A stretch of DNA of 64,000 nucleotides from Microbacterium sp. YJN-G (GCF_015040615.1 NZ_CP060402.1:620001-684000); one strand, 5' to 3'; positions 43,184 through 52,498 are shown, counted from the stretch's first letter. Notes: generated from the sequence alone by a model not told the origin. Numbers and translations are program-made.

Positions 43184-43326
43184 CTCGCGGGTCCCGAATG
43201 GCGGCCTCGTGCGCGGGGAAGCAGCCATATGGGACCCGCGAGCCGAAGGGTGAGTCGAGCGTCAACGTTCGCGGGTCCCGAATGGCGGCCTCGTGCGCGG
43301 GGAAGCAGCCATATGGGACCCGCGAA
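43184..43326. repeat. two near-identical copies of the TTCGCGGGTCCC palindrome upstream of rplM
   Basis: Copy 3 (43184-43243) has 13-nt perfect outer arms GCTCGCGGGTCCC / GGGACCCGCGAGC; copy 4 (43268-43326) has 12-nt arms. The interior (GGCGGCCTCGTGCGCGGGG then AAGCAGCCATAT) is identical in both. They lie between the divergent DUF559 gene and the rplM promoter. The rest of the 467-nt gap (43071-43183) shows no gene. Confidence 0.88.
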
Positions 43327-43355
43327 GCGACAGACGAGGGGCGCGCGAAGCCAAC

Positions 43356-43385
43356 TTGGGGGCAGAGCGACGGATGCTGTAAGCT
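43356..43385 (+). promoter_or_regulatory. promoter of the rplM operon
   Basis: TTGGGG (43356-43361), an 18-nt spacer and TAAGCT (43380-43385) form a plausible sigma-A promoter 152 nt before rplM, just downstream of the palindromes. Confidence 0.55.
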
Positions 43386-43537
43386 AACCCTTTGGTGCCT
43401 GCGCCCTCGGCTCGCCAGGGGTGCTGCACGACGAACGTGAGCCCTCCACTGGCGTGTTCCCGAGCCGATCAGGCAGAGAACCACCCCGGAGTGGGATTCA
43501 CGAACCTCTCCGTTCGAATCAAGAAAGCAGCACTATT
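43386..43537 (+). promoter_or_regulatory. structured 5' leader of rplM
   Basis: TCGGCTCG (43407-43414) pairs with CGAGCCGA (43461-43468), extended inside by GCCAG/CTGGC (43414-43418, 43449-43453). Between the paired arms is a small GTGCTGCAC hairpin. Ribosomal protein leaders commonly bind their own product; L13 would be the candidate here. The fold is visible, the function is inferred. Confidence 0.45.
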
Positions 43538-43984
43538 GTGACGCGCACATTCACCCCGAAGGCCGGGCAGATCCAGCGTGACTGGATCGTCATCGACGCA
43601 ACCGACGTCGTTCTCGGTCGCCTGGCTTCGCACGCCGCCGCCATCCTGCGCGGCAAGCACAAGCCGACCTTCGCCCCCCACGTCGACACCGGTGACTTCG
43701 TCATCATCGTCAACGCCGACAAGGTGGCCCTCACCGGTCAGAAGCTCCAGAAGAAGATGGCCTACCGCCACTCGGGCTACCCGGGCGGCCTCACCGCCAC
43801 CAGCTACGCCGAGCTGCTCGAGAAGCACCCGGTCCGCGCCGTGGAGAAGGCCATCCGCGGCATGCTCCCGAAGAACACCCTGGGCCGTCAGCAGCTGTCG
43901 AAGCTGAAGGTGTACGCCGGTGCCGAGCACCCGCACGCCGCGCAGCAGCCCACGCCGTACACCCTCGACCAGGTCGCCCAGTAA
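43538..43984 (+). CDS. rplM: 50S ribosomal protein L13
   Basis: The 148-residue protein reads [19 protein letters not shown] at its start and contains [19 protein letters not shown] and [12 protein letters not shown], all diagnostic of L13. The start is GTG with AAGAAAG upstream; an open extension upstream lacks homology. It assembles early into the 50S subunit. It is followed 29 nt later by rpsI. Confidence 0.97.
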   Translation: MTRTFTPKAGQIQRDWIVIDATDVVLGRLASHAAAILRGKHKPTFAPHVDTGDFVIIVNADKVALTGQKLQKKMAYRHSGYPGGLTATSYAELLEKHPVRAVEKAIRGMLPKNTLGRQQLSKLKVYAGAEHPHAAQQPTPYTLDQVAQ

Positions 43985-44013
43985 GCGCCTCTCAGATTTC
44001 AAAGGACATACTC

Positions 44014-44499
44014 GTGGCTGAAATCCAGGACACCACCGAATTCCCGCAGAACTTCTCCACCTCGACTCCCGAGGCTGAGACGGTCGAGTCGGCTCCCCGC
44101 CCCGTGCTCTCGGTGCCGGGCGCTGCCGTCGGCCGCCGCAAGCAGGCCATCGCCCGCGTGCGCCTGATCCCCGGCTCGGGCACGATCACGATCAACGGTC
44201 GTACCCTCGAGGACTACTTCCCGAACAAGCTGCACCAGCAGCTGATCAACGACCCGTTCACCGCCCTCAACCTCGTGGGCGCGTACGACGTCATCGCCCG
44301 CATCTCGGGTGGCGGCGACTCGGGTCAGGCCGGTGCTCTGCGCCTGGGCATCGCCCGCGCGCTGAACAACATCGACGCCGAGAACAACCGTCCGACCCTC
44401 AAGAAGGCCGGCTTCCTCTCGCGCGACGCCCGCGTCATCGAGCGCAAGAAGGCCGGTCTCAAGAAGGCCCGCAAGGCTCCTCAGTACTCGAAGCGCTGA
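44014..44499 (+). CDS. rpsI: 30S ribosomal protein S9
   Basis: The 161-residue protein has an acidic, Thr-rich actinobacterial N-terminal extension (about 35 residues) and the S9 core: [36 protein letters not shown] and a [12 protein letters not shown] terminus that reaches the P-site tRNA. The start GTG follows AAAGGA. It is cotranscribed with rplM and glmM. Confidence 0.97.
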   Translation: MAEIQDTTEFPQNFSTSTPEAETVESAPRPVLSVPGAAVGRRKQAIARVRLIPGSGTITINGRTLEDYFPNKLHQQLINDPFTALNLVGAYDVIARISGGGDSGQAGALRLGIARALNNIDAENNRPTLKKAGFLSRDARVIERKKAGLKKARKAPQYSKR

Positions 44500-44516
44500 T
44501 CCGCTCAGTCCCTTCT

Positions 44517-45878
44517 ATGGCACTGTTCGGTACAGACGGCGTGCGGGGGCTGGCCAACGGCCCCCTCACCGCCGAGCTCGCGCTCACCCTGGCCCAGGCG
44601 ACCGCTGTCGTCCTGGGCCAGGGCCGTATTGCCGAGGCGCGTCGCGCTGCCGGCAAGCGTCTCACCGCCGTGGTCGCCCGCGACCCGCGGATCTCCGGTC
44701 ACTTCCTCAGCGCCGCCGTCGAGGCGGGACTCGCCTCCTCCGGCGTGGACGTGCTGGATGCCGGCACGCTGCCGACCCCGGCGGCCGCCTTCCTGATTGC
44801 CGACGTCGACGCCGATTTCGGCGTCATGATCTCGGCGTCGCACAACCCGGCCCCCGACAACGGGATCAAGATCTTCGCCCGCGGCGGAGTGAAGCTTCCC
44901 GACATCGTCGAGCAGCGCATCGAAGAGACGATGGCCGCGGGCACCAAGCTGCAGCCCACCGGCGGCGACGTCGGTCGCGTGCAGCGCTTCTCGGATGCCG
45001 AGGACCGCTACGTCATGCACCTGCTGGCCTCGCTGCCGCATCGCCTCGATGGACTCCACGTGGTGCTCGACTGCGCCAACGGCGCGGCATCCGGTGCGTC
45101 TCCCGAGGTGTTCCGCAACGCGGGCGCCAAGGTGACCGTCATCGGGGCTGACCCGGATGGCCTGAACATCAACGACGGCGTCGGATCGACGCACCTCGAC
45201 AAGCTGGCCGCCGAGGTCGTGCGGGTCGGAGCCGACGTGGGCATCGCACACGACGGCGACGCCGACCGGTGCCTCGCGGTCGACGCCGAGGGCAACATCG
45301 TCGACGGCGACCAGATCATGGCGATCCTCGCCGTGTCGATGAAGAGCCGCGGGGTTCTCGCGAACGACACTCTCGTCGCGACCGTGATGAGCAACCTCGG
45401 TCTGCACGTGGCCATGCGCGAGCAGGGCATCACCGTGCGTCAGACCGCTGTCGGCGACCGCTACGTGCTCGAGGACATGAACGCAGGCGGGTATTCGCTC
45501 GGCGGCGAGCAGTCCGGCCACGTCATCATGCGCGCCTTCGCCACCACCGGCGACGGCCTGCTGACCGGCCTGCACCTGGTCGCCGAGATGGCCCGCACCA
45601 AGAAGTCCCTCGCGGAGCTCGCGTCGATCATGACGGTGTACCCGCAGGTGATGATCAATGTGAAGGACGTCGACAAGGACGCGGTCTCGGACCACGTCCA
45701 CGTGCAGGATGCCGTGAAGGCCGTCGAGGCCGAGCTCGGCTCGACCGGCCGGGTGCTGCTGCGCAAGTCGGGCACCGAGGCGCTCGTGCGCGTGATGGTC
45801 GAGGCGGCGGATGCCGAGACGGCCAACGCGCACGCCGAGTCGCTCGCCGCGATCGTGCGCACGCACCTGTCGCTCTGA
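44517..45878 (+). CDS. glmM: phosphoglucosamine mutase
   Basis: The 453-residue enzyme starts [11 protein letters not shown] and has the phosphorylated Ser S108 in [15 protein letters not shown], the metal loop DGDADR and the phosphate-binding [12 protein letters not shown] motif. It converts glucosamine-6-phosphate to glucosamine-1-phosphate for UDP-GlcNAc and the cell wall. It is 17 nt after rpsI with only a weak ribosome site and is the last gene before a strong terminator. Confidence 0.96.
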   Translation: MALFGTDGVRGLANGPLTAELALTLAQATAVVLGQGRIAEARRAAGKRLTAVVARDPRISGHFLSAAVEAGLASSGVDVLDAGTLPTPAAAFLIADVDADFGVMISASHNPAPDNGIKIFARGGVKLPDIVEQRIEETMAAGTKLQPTGGDVGRVQRFSDAEDRYVMHLLASLPHRLDGLHVVLDCANGAASGASPEVFRNAGAKVTVIGADPDGLNINDGVGSTHLDKLAAEVVRVGADVGIAHDGDADRCLAVDAEGNIVDGDQIMAILAVSMKSRGVLANDTLVATVMSNLGLHVAMREQGITVRQTAVGDRYVLEDMNAGGYSLGGEQSGHVIMRAFATTGDGLLTGLHLVAEMARTKKSLAELASIMTVYPQVMINVKDVDKDAVSDHVHVQDAVKAVEAELGSTGRVLLRKSGTEALVRVMVEAADAETANAHAESLAAIVRTHLSL

Positions 45879-45893
45879 CATCGGCCCACGCAG

Positions 45894-45921
45894 AGGCGCC
45901 TCCACTTCGGTGGGGGCGCCT
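45894..45921 (+). terminator. UUCG-loop terminator after glmM
   Basis: A 12-bp stem (45894-45905 with 45910-45921, one mismatch) closes a TTCG tetraloop and is followed by TTCACCTTTC. It ends the rplM-rpsI-glmM transcript. Confidence 0.88.
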
Positions 45922-45970
45922 TCACCTTTCGGTCACCTGCGCGTCATGACCGCCGGTTAGCTTTCCGCGC

Positions 45971-47299
45971 ATGAGGCTCTCGGTGATCGGATGCGGCTAC
46001 CTGGGGGCCGTGCACGCCGCGGCCATGGCATCCCTTGGCCACGACGTCATCGGCGTCGACGTCGATCGCGACCGGATCGCCGCGCTCGCCGGCGGGCGGG
46101 CGCCGTTCTTCGAACCCGGGCTGCCCGAGCTGCTGCGCGACGGCCTGGCGTCCGGGCAGCTCACGTTCAGTACGGACGTGCGGGATGCCGCGGGCGCGGC
46201 CGTGCACTTCCTTGCGGTCGGCACTCCGCAGCGCCAGGGAGCATCCGCCGCTGACCTGAGCTACGTCGATTCGGCTGTCGACGCACTGCTGCCGGTGCTG
46301 CGGCCCGGCGACGTGGTCGCGGGCAAGTCGACGGTGCCGGTCGGCACCGCGGCGCGACTGGCGGATGCTGTGGAGCGCACAGGTGCGTCCCTGACCTGGA
46401 ACCCCGAGTTCCTGCGCGAGGGGTGGGCCGTGCACGACACGCTCACCCCCGACCGCATCGTGGTCGGGGTCGGCACGGGAGACGGAGGCGCGCCGACACC
46501 CGACGGGCTGCGGGCCGCCGGCATGCTGCGCGAGGTGTACGCGACGGCGTTGGGCGTGGGCACACCCTGGATCGTGACCGACCTGGCGACCGCCGAGCTC
46601 GTCAAGGTCGCCGCGAACGCGTTCCTGGCGACGAAGATCTCGTTCATCAACGCGATGGCCGAGATCGCCGAGGTCACCGGCGCCGACGTCACCACACTCG
46701 CGGATGCGATCGGCCACGACGACCGCATCGGCCGGCGCTTCCTGGGCGCAGGGATCGGCTTCGGAGGAGGATGCCTGCCCAAGGACATCCGCGCCTTCGC
46801 CGCGCGTGCCGAGGAGCTCGGGCGCGGCGAGTCGGTCGGATTCCTGCGCGCGGTCGACGAGATCAATCTGCGCCGCCGCGACCGGGCTGTCGAGCTCGTG
46901 CAGCAGGCGCTGGGCGGCGCGGTGCACGGCCGCCGGGTCACCGTGCTCGGTGCGGCCTTCAAACCGCACAGCGACGACGTCCGCGATTCGCCGGCTCTGC
47001 ACGTCGCGACGCGCCTGCACGGCCTCGGCGCGGTCGTCACGGTCACCGATCCCGCGGCGATCGAGAACGCGCGGCGGGTGAGTCCGCAGCTCACGTACGT
47101 GCACGACCGCGACGAGGCGCTGCGAGACGCGGATGCCGTCGTGCTGGTCACCGAGTGGGACCAGTACCGCCGTGAACTCTCACCCCAGCATCTGGCGACG
47201 CTCACGGCGGGTCGCGTCATCGTCGACGGACGCAACGGGCTGGATGCCGCCGCCTGGCGGGCGGCCGGCTTCGCGTACTACGGCATGGGCAGGCCCTGA
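45971..47299 (+). CDS. UDP-glucose/GDP-mannose dehydrogenase family protein (UDP-glucose 6-dehydrogenase)
   Basis: The 442-residue enzyme has an N-terminal NAD motif (GCGYLGAVHAAAMASLGHDV), the catalytic Cys C268 in GIGFGGGCLPKDIRAF, and a C-terminal second Rossmann domain. It should oxidise UDP-glucose twice to UDP-glucuronate using NAD+, supplying an acidic sugar. TAGCTT (45958-45963) lies 7 nt before the ATG, so the mRNA is probably leaderless. It is the first gene of the exopolysaccharide region. GDP-mannose dehydrogenase is a less likely alternative. Confidence 0.9.
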   Translation: MRLSVIGCGYLGAVHAAAMASLGHDVIGVDVDRDRIAALAGGRAPFFEPGLPELLRDGLASGQLTFSTDVRDAAGAAVHFLAVGTPQRQGASAADLSYVDSAVDALLPVLRPGDVVAGKSTVPVGTAARLADAVERTGASLTWNPEFLREGWAVHDTLTPDRIVVGVGTGDGGAPTPDGLRAAGMLREVYATALGVGTPWIVTDLATAELVKVAANAFLATKISFINAMAEIAEVTGADVTTLADAIGHDDRIGRRFLGAGIGFGGGCLPKDIRAFAARAEELGRGESVGFLRAVDEINLRRRDRAVELVQQALGGAVHGRRVTVLGAAFKPHSDDVRDSPALHVATRLHGLGAVVTVTDPAAIENARRVSPQLTYVHDRDEALRDADAVVLVTEWDQYRRELSPQHLATLTAGRVIVDGRNGLDAAAWRAAGFAYYGMGRP

Positions 47300-47330
47300 G
47301 CCGCAGCGGGAGACGGCCCAGGGACGGCCG

Positions 47331-48827
47331 TCAGTTCGGCGGAGCGCAGACCCGGTAGCGCCCGCCCTCGACGAGCACCTCGGTCTCGCAGGCGAGACCG
47401 GTCAGCCGAGGTACGTCGCGCATGGCCTCGGCATCCCACAGTCCGGCGTGCGCGCCCGCGAGCACGATCGGGGCGACGGCGGCGCCCCACGGCTGCGCGG
47501 CCAGCCAGTCGGTGCCGGTGCTCTCGACCCAGTCGCGGATCGGAGCGACGGCGGCGCGCTGGCTGGCCAGTGTCTCCGACTGGGGAGCCGACGTCTGCGC
47601 GACGTGCCCGGCGACGCTCCAGGCGAGCGAGGCGCTCACGAGCGTCATGCCCACGACGGCTGCGGCGCGGCCCGCCGTGCGCCCTGCGAGCAGCACGCGG
47701 GCGCCCCACACCGCCACGATCGCCGCGATCGGCACGAAGGCGAGAACGCCAGGGGCCGGATGCCGCACCCACAGCGGCGTGTGCGACGCGGTCGCCCACC
47801 ATCCGACGAACGCGAGTACGCCGGTCGCTGCGGCGAGGGCCAGCATGAGAGCGTGGCGCCGACCGGCGGCATCCACCCGAGAGTCGGCATCCACCTCCGA
47901 CGCCGTCCCGGCGGCGCCCGCGCGCGTGACGATCAGCGCCCACGCCGCGATCGCGACGCAGAGCACCGCGACGCCAGCCGCGACCCACACCGGCACGAAC
48001 CACGCTCCGGCGAGCGCCTCGAGTTTCTGCGGCACGGTGGTCGGAGTGACGCTCTGTCCGCCGCCGCGCACGAAGTGCGCCAGCCCGCGCAGGTGTTCGA
48101 CGAAGCCAGCGGGTCCCAGGCTCAGCAGGGCGGCGAGCTCCAGCAGCAGAGTGGGCACGCCGACGAACACGAGAGGCAGGATGCTGCGCCTGAGTGCGGC
48201 GAGAACGCGCGGCCACCCGCGCCCGGGCGCGAGTACCCACAGTGCCACGGCGAAAGCCGGCAGCGCCAGGAGGGCGATGAGCTTGGCCTGCACAGCGAGC
48301 CCGACCAGCAACCCGGCGAGCCAGGCGCGGCGCGGGAGGACGACGAGTGCCCAGACGAGCAGCGCGGCAGCGGGAATCTCGCCCAGCAGATCCGCCGGCC
48401 CTTGAATGGGCGAGACCGATCCGAACCCGTTGAATGCGAGCGGTACGGCTGCGGCCACAAGACCGGCCCAGCGGCCGGCGGTGCGGATGCCGAGCACGGC
48501 CAGCCCGCCGATCAGCAGCATCCAGAACAACACGGAGACGAGCCGTGCGCCGATCACCGGATCGGCGCCGAGCGCCAGCACTGCGGTGACGGGCAGCAGC
48601 ACGGTCGGGCCGGTGGAGATGCGGGGGTCGAAAGGCGTGATCGTCGACCCCGACAGGGCACCGTCGCTCGCGTAGCCGAGGCCGGCGAGCAGATTCAGCG
48701 GCACCGTGAGGTTGAACGCCTCGTCCTCCCAGAACCGCGCGGAGAGGCTGTGCTGGATGACGATCACGTGGCAGGCCGCCAGCGCGGCGACCAGCAGCCA
48801 GAAGGCGACCGTGCGTGCGATCCTCAT
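47331..48827 (-). CDS. polytopic membrane protein, GT39/PMT-like glycosyltransferase
   Basis: The 498-residue protein has ten or more hydrophobic segments. The first periplasmic loop contains ARFWEDEAFN, an acidic DE pair typical of GT-C fold, lipid-linked-sugar transferases. The C-terminal tail (about 430-498) is soluble, with Cys residues in GLACETEVLVEG. The start overlaps the stop of the GT2 gene by 4 nt, so the dolichyl-phosphate-sugar synthase-like enzyme probably supplies its donor. The acceptor is unknown. Confidence 0.7.
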   Translation of the reverse strand: MRIARTVAFWLLVAALAACHVIVIQHSLSARFWEDEAFNLTVPLNLLAGLGYASDGALSGSTITPFDPRISTGPTVLLPVTAVLALGADPVIGARLVSVLFWMLLIGGLAVLGIRTAGRWAGLVAAAVPLAFNGFGSVSPIQGPADLLGEIPAAALLVWALVVLPRRAWLAGLLVGLAVQAKLIALLALPAFAVALWVLAPGRGWPRVLAALRRSILPLVFVGVPTLLLELAALLSLGPAGFVEHLRGLAHFVRGGGQSVTPTTVPQKLEALAGAWFVPVWVAAGVAVLCVAIAAWALIVTRAGAAGTASEVDADSRVDAAGRRHALMLALAAATGVLAFVGWWATASHTPLWVRHPAPGVLAFVPIAAIVAVWGARVLLAGRTAGRAAAVVGMTLVSASLAWSVAGHVAQTSAPQSETLASQRAAVAPIRDWVESTGTDWLAAQPWGAAVAPIVLAGAHAGLWDAEAMRDVPRLTGLACETEVLVEGGRYRVCAPPN

Positions 48828-49606
48828 CCCCGCGCATCTCCGAGGCGGAACCGGCGCAGCGGAGCGCCCGGGCGCAGCGACAGCCGCCACAGCTCACCGA
48901 GTGCCGCGATGGCGAACCGGCGCAGGCGCGCAGGCGGCAGCGCGACCTTGACCCCGCTGCCCCACATCGTGCCGGCCGCCGAAGCTCCGCGACGAGGGAT
49001 GCTGCGCACCCCCACGTACCGCACGGCGAGGCCGGCACGGGCCTCGGCGAGCGAGAAGTGCACGTGCGGCACGAGGGTGCCGGCGGGAACGGCATCCACC
49101 AGCGATCGCAGCGCGGCGGGACGGTACACGCGCAGCGGAGTGTTGACGTCGGGAACACGGCGTCCCGCCGTGAGCGTCACCAGTGCTCCCACGCCCGCTG
49201 TGAGCACGCGGCGGTACCAGGGGTCGGCGCGGCTGTGGCGCACGCCGTGCACGACGTCGCTTCCGGTGGAGACGGCCGCCGAGATCGCGCGCGCGAAATC
49301 CGGACCCAGGAACTGGCCGTCGCCGTCCACGTGCACCAGCAGGTCGGGCTGCAGGTCGAGTCCGGCGCGATAAGCCGCCAACGCCGTCGGGCCGTGACCG
49401 CGATTGGCCGGCTGGATCTGCACGCGTACGTCTTCGAGGCCGGCGAGGGCGCCTGCGGTGTCGTCGGTGGAGCGATCGTCGGCCACCACGAAGGTCACCC
49501 GCGCGGCGAGAGGGGCGACGTGCTCACGGATCTCGTCGATGAAACCGCGGATGCCCTCCGCCTCGTTGTAGGCGGGCATGACGATCACAAGATGGGAAAC
49601 TGGCAC
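48824..49606 (-). CDS. GT2 family glycosyltransferase (polyprenyl-phosphate sugar synthase-like)
   Basis: The 260-residue GT-A enzyme begins LVIVMPAYNEAEGIRGFI and has VVADDRSTDDT (first Asp), VHVDGDGQFLGPDF (DxD) and a following DVVHGVRH segment, as in DPM1-type enzymes. It starts at a GTG with GAGGAC upstream. It should transfer a hexose from a nucleotide sugar to polyprenyl phosphate. It is coupled to the GT39-like membrane transferase and divergent from a GtrA-type flippase, a typical trio. Confidence 0.88.
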   Translation of the reverse strand: MPVSHLVIVMPAYNEAEGIRGFIDEIREHVAPLAARVTFVVADDRSTDDTAGALAGLEDVRVQIQPANRGHGPTALAAYRAGLDLQPDLLVHVDGDGQFLGPDFARAISAAVSTGSDVVHGVRHSRADPWYRRVLTAGVGALVTLTAGRRVPDVNTPLRVYRPAALRSLVDAVPAGTLVPHVHFSLAEARAGLAVRYVGVRSIPRRGASAAGTMWGSGVKVALPPARLRRFAIAALGELWRLSLRPGAPLRRFRLGDARG

Positions 49607-49669
49607 GCGGGGTCCTCACACGATCCGTCGAGAGCGGACGGTCGCACTCCCTAGTAGCCTAATGGAGTC

Positions 49670-50110
49670 ATGAAGATTCACCCCCGACTGCGTCGGCTCG
49701 CCTCTGTCGGGAGTCGCTTCCTCATCGTCGGCGCCATCAGCACACTCATCGAGATCGGCGTCTTCAATCTGCTCGTGTACGGACTGGGCATGGGCCTGGT
49801 GTGGGCGAAGATCATCGCCTCGCTGGTCGCGCTCGTGAACGCCTACGTCGGCAACCGGGAGTGGACGTTCCGCAACCGTGACCGGCGCACCCGCCTGAAC
49901 GAACTGACACTGTTCCTGATCACCAACGCGGTGTGCACCGGGCTCGGGGCGCTTCTCGTCTGGCTGGGAGTGCAGGGCGCCGAGCTGCTGCTCGGTCGCG
50001 ACCCCGGTCCGTTCGCCGTGAACTTCGTCAACCTGGTGAGCATCGTCGTCGTGGTGCTGCTGCGGTTCGTGCTCTACCACAAGGTCGTGTTCCGCCCGAA
50101 GGTCGTCTGA
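49670..50110 (+). CDS. GtrA family membrane protein
   Basis: The 146-residue protein has four TM segments. It starts RLRRLASVGSRFLIVGAIST and contains NAYVGNREWTFRNRDRR between TM2 and TM3 and RFVLYHKVVF near the end, the GtrA signature. Such proteins move polyprenyl-linked sugars across the membrane. GGAG precedes the ATG at 5 nt, and the gene is divergent from the GT2/GT39 pair that probably makes and uses its substrate. Confidence 0.9.
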   Translation: MKIHPRLRRLASVGSRFLIVGAISTLIEIGVFNLLVYGLGMGLVWAKIIASLVALVNAYVGNREWTFRNRDRRTRLNELTLFLITNAVCTGLGALLVWLGVQGAELLLGRDPGPFAVNFVNLVSIVVVVLLRFVLYHKVVFRPKVV

Positions 50111-50142
50111 CGCGCATCACGGCGACTGTCCGCCATATGAGC

Positions 50143-50177
50143 GCGGCCTCAGCGAGTGGGGACTCGGCTGAGGCCGC
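50143..50177. terminator. strong stem-loop after the gtrA-like gene
   Basis: GCGGCCTCAGC (50143-50153) pairs perfectly with GCTGAGGCCGC (50167-50177); GAGT/ACTC extends the stem inward. It lies between the convergent GtrA and lipoprotein genes. The rest of the 226-nt gap holds GC-rich imperfect repeats only. Confidence 0.7.
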
Positions 50178-50336
50178 TGGTCCAGAGACCTGGGGAGGCT
50201 CTGCACCTGGTGCGGGGCACTGGGGATGCCTCACCGCACCAGCGGCGTGTGTAGACAACGCCGCAGCTCCAGCATATCGGGCGCCTACCCGCTGACCCGA
50301 CAGACGTATGGGTGAATTCGCGTGTTGCGTGCGACG

Positions 50337-50708
50337 TCAGTCCGTGACGATGAGCGTGAACGACACCTCGTCGACCGTGCCGTCCGGATCACCCAGGAGC
50401 ACCTCGGTGGTACCCGGTGCGACAGCGGTGATGCGGATCTCGCTTCCCTCGCGCGACGGAGAGTAACTGGCGATGCTGCCGTCGAGGATCATGGCGTCAT
50501 AGACGACGGGATCCTGCCCCTGCGTGTCGATGCCGAGCGTCTCATCCGGCGCGAGCTCCACCTCCGCGCCTTGCAGCTCTTCGATCGTCTTGACGATCGT
50601 CGCGGGCTCCTGCTCCTGGTCGGGCGGAGTCGTGTCCCCGAAGCATCCGGTGAGCATGAGCGTCCCCGCGATGATCAGCACAGTCCCCACACTTCGTGAC
50701 GTGATCAT
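50337..50708 (-). CDS. small secreted lipoprotein
   Basis: The 123-residue protein has a signal peptide with lipobox LMLTGC (C22), an acidic, Pro/Glu-rich linker, and a C-terminal beta domain ending GTTEVLLGDPDGTVDEVSF, which resembles an Ig-like or big-type fold. No catalytic motif is visible. It is divergent from the WcaF-type gene. The role is unknown. Confidence 0.78.
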   Translation of the reverse strand: MITSRSVGTVLIIAGTLMLTGCFGDTTPPDQEQEPATIVKTIEELQGAEVELAPDETLGIDTQGQDPVVYDAMILDGSIASYSPSREGSEIRITAVAPGTTEVLLGDPDGTVDEVSFTLIVTD

Positions 50709-50750
50709 GGAGCAAGTGTGCCAGATCGAAGCCTCCAGTAGTATGCCCGC

Positions 50751-51287
50751 ATGGGGACCAGACGAAGGCTTGGGGACTTCACGGGGGCGGGGTACGACAA
50801 GGGTCGCGGCCTGCTGTGGCAGGCGGCCTGGCAGCTCGCATCGAGTGTGCTGGTGATGCCGTGGTTCGTGCCGCCGCGCGTGCGCGTGGGCGTGCTGCGG
50901 CTCTTCGGCGCGAAGATCGGCACGGGCGTGAACATCCGGGCCGGAGTGCGGGTGCACTGGCCGTGGAAACTCGAGATCGGCGACGACTCGTGGATCGGTG
51001 AGCGCGTGTGGCTGCTCAACCTCGAGCCGATCCGGATCGGCTCGAACGCGTGTGTGTCGCAGGCCGCGTTCCTGTGCACGGGCAGCCACGATCACCGATC
51101 GCCGTCCTTCGAGTTCGACAACGCGCCGATCCGCATCGAGGACGGCGCCTGGGTAGCGGCCCGGGCCACGGTCCTGCGCGGAGTGACGGTCGGGGCGGAT
51201 GCCGTGGTCGGCGCGACTGCACTGGTGACGAAGGATATCGATCCAGGCGCGATCGTGCTCGCTCCACGCGCACAGGTGTCGCGGTGA
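50751..51287 (+). CDS. WcaF-like hexapeptide acetyltransferase
   Basis: The 178-residue left-handed beta-helix protein contains repeated hexapeptide turns such as IGTGVNIRAGVRV, IGDDSWIGERVW and VGADAVVGATALV, and the active-site His region CTGSHDHRSP. The N-terminal amphipathic helix (about 20-50) could associate with the membrane. It should acetylate a sugar in the exopolysaccharide repeat. TAGTAT (50739-50744) is 6 nt before the ATG, suggesting a leaderless start. It overlaps the glycosyltransferase gene by 4 nt. Confidence 0.9.
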   Translation: MGTRRRLGDFTGAGYDKGRGLLWQAAWQLASSVLVMPWFVPPRVRVGVLRLFGAKIGTGVNIRAGVRVHWPWKLEIGDDSWIGERVWLLNLEPIRIGSNACVSQAAFLCTGSHDHRSPSFEFDNAPIRIEDGAWVAARATVLRGVTVGADAVVGATALVTKDIDPGAIVLAPRAQVSR

Positions 51288-52435
51288 AGATTCTCGGCGT
51301 CGTCACGCTGGTCAGCCCGAACGGCGAATACGGCGGACCGCTTCGCGTCGCCGTCAACCAGCTGCGTGAACTCTCGCGCCGCGGACACGATGTCGTGCTC
51401 GCGGGCAGCGCCCGTGGATATGAGGGGCCACCGCCGTCGAGCATCGAGGGTGTGCGCACCCGTCTGTTCCCCGCGCGGACCGCGCTTCCGGGTGCGGGGT
51501 TCGCAGGGCTCACCTCACCCGGACTGCTGCGTTCTCTGTATTCGCACGTGCGTGAGTTCGACGTCGTGCATGTGCACGCCGCCCGAGACCTCGTCACCCT
51601 ACCGGCTGCGCGGCTGGCGCAGCGCGCCGGGGTGCGGACTGTGCTGCAGACGCACGGGATGATCGACGAGTCCTCGCATCCGCTCGCCGGACCCCTGGAT
51701 GCCGTTCTTACGCGCCCCGCGCTGCGCGATGCGGCGGCTGTCACCTACCTGACGCCCGAGGAACGACGTTCACTCGAAGTCGTGGGGCGTGGCGACGCGC
51801 ATCTGGCGCACCTGATCAACGGCGTCCCCGCCGCCGATGACGGCGACGAGGACTCCGCCGAGAGCCGCGCGGGGGGCGGCGACGACGAAGTCGGTGGTGG
51901 AGAGGTGCTCTATCTCGCCAGGCTGGCGCCTCGCAAGAATCCGGTGATGTTCGCGCAGGTCGCCGCGCAGCTCGCCGCTCAGTTCCCTCATACCCGTTTT
52001 CGCCTGGTGGGACCGGACGAGGGCATGGGCGCGGAGGTCTCGCGGGTCGCCGCGGATGCCGCGCTGGGCGACCGCCTGCGCTGGGAGGGGCCGCTCGCTC
52101 CTGAACTGACCCTTGACCGCATGAGAGCCGCATCCGTGTACGTTCTGCCGAGCGTCGATGAGCCGTATCCGATGTCGGTGCTCGAGGCGATGTCGGTCGG
52201 GCTGCCTGTCGTGGTGACCACCTCGTGCGGGCTCGCCGGTCTGGTCGCCGAGCACCGTGCGGGTGCGGTGGTCGAGCCCGAGGCCGGCGCGCTGCGCGCG
52301 GCCATCGCAGACCTGCTCGCAGACCCGGTCGCAGCGGCGCGGGCGGGGCAACGCGGGAGGGATGCCGTGGCGCGGACGCGGAGCATGACATCCGTCGCCG
52401 AGAAGCTCGAGGACCTTTACTCCTCGGCGAGCTGA
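51284..52435 (+). CDS. GT4 family glycosyltransferase
   Basis: The 383-residue GT-B enzyme has an N-terminal SPNGEYGGPLRVAV acceptor domain and a C-terminal domain with LYLARLAPRKNP, FRLVGPDEG and the nucleotide-binding LPSVDEPYPMSVLEAM, where the expected EPF/E motif is seen. The GTG start overlaps the acetyltransferase stop. An acidic Gly/Asp/Glu insertion (about 185-205) lies between the domains. It should add a sugar to the exopolysaccharide intermediate at the cytoplasmic face. Confidence 0.9.
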   Translation: MKILGVVTLVSPNGEYGGPLRVAVNQLRELSRRGHDVVLAGSARGYEGPPPSSIEGVRTRLFPARTALPGAGFAGLTSPGLLRSLYSHVREFDVVHVHAARDLVTLPAARLAQRAGVRTVLQTHGMIDESSHPLAGPLDAVLTRPALRDAAAVTYLTPEERRSLEVVGRGDAHLAHLINGVPAADDGDEDSAESRAGGGDDEVGGGEVLYLARLAPRKNPVMFAQVAAQLAAQFPHTRFRLVGPDEGMGAEVSRVAADAALGDRLRWEGPLAPELTLDRMRAASVYVLPSVDEPYPMSVLEAMSVGLPVVVTTSCGLAGLVAEHRAGAVVEPEAGALRAAIADLLADPVAAARAGQRGRDAVARTRSMTSVAEKLEDLYSSAS

Positions 52436-52453
52436 GCGCGTCGCATTCGCGAG

Positions 52454-52475
52454 AACGTTTTGGAAACGTTACAAT
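52454..52475 (+). promoter_or_regulatory. palindromic operator overlapping the -10 of the GH71 gene
   Basis: AACGTTT-TGG-AAACGTT (52454-52470) is a perfect palindrome that runs directly into a -10 box TACAAT (52470-52475). LacI-type and related repressors use sites of this form. Confidence 0.6.
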
Positions 52476-52498
52476 CGAAGGACCTCGGGGGAGGGCAA

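Noticed and set aside
43512..43520. GTTCGAATC, identical to a tRNA T-loop consensus
   Set aside because: No matching acceptor, D- or anticodon stems surround it; it lies in the rplM leader.
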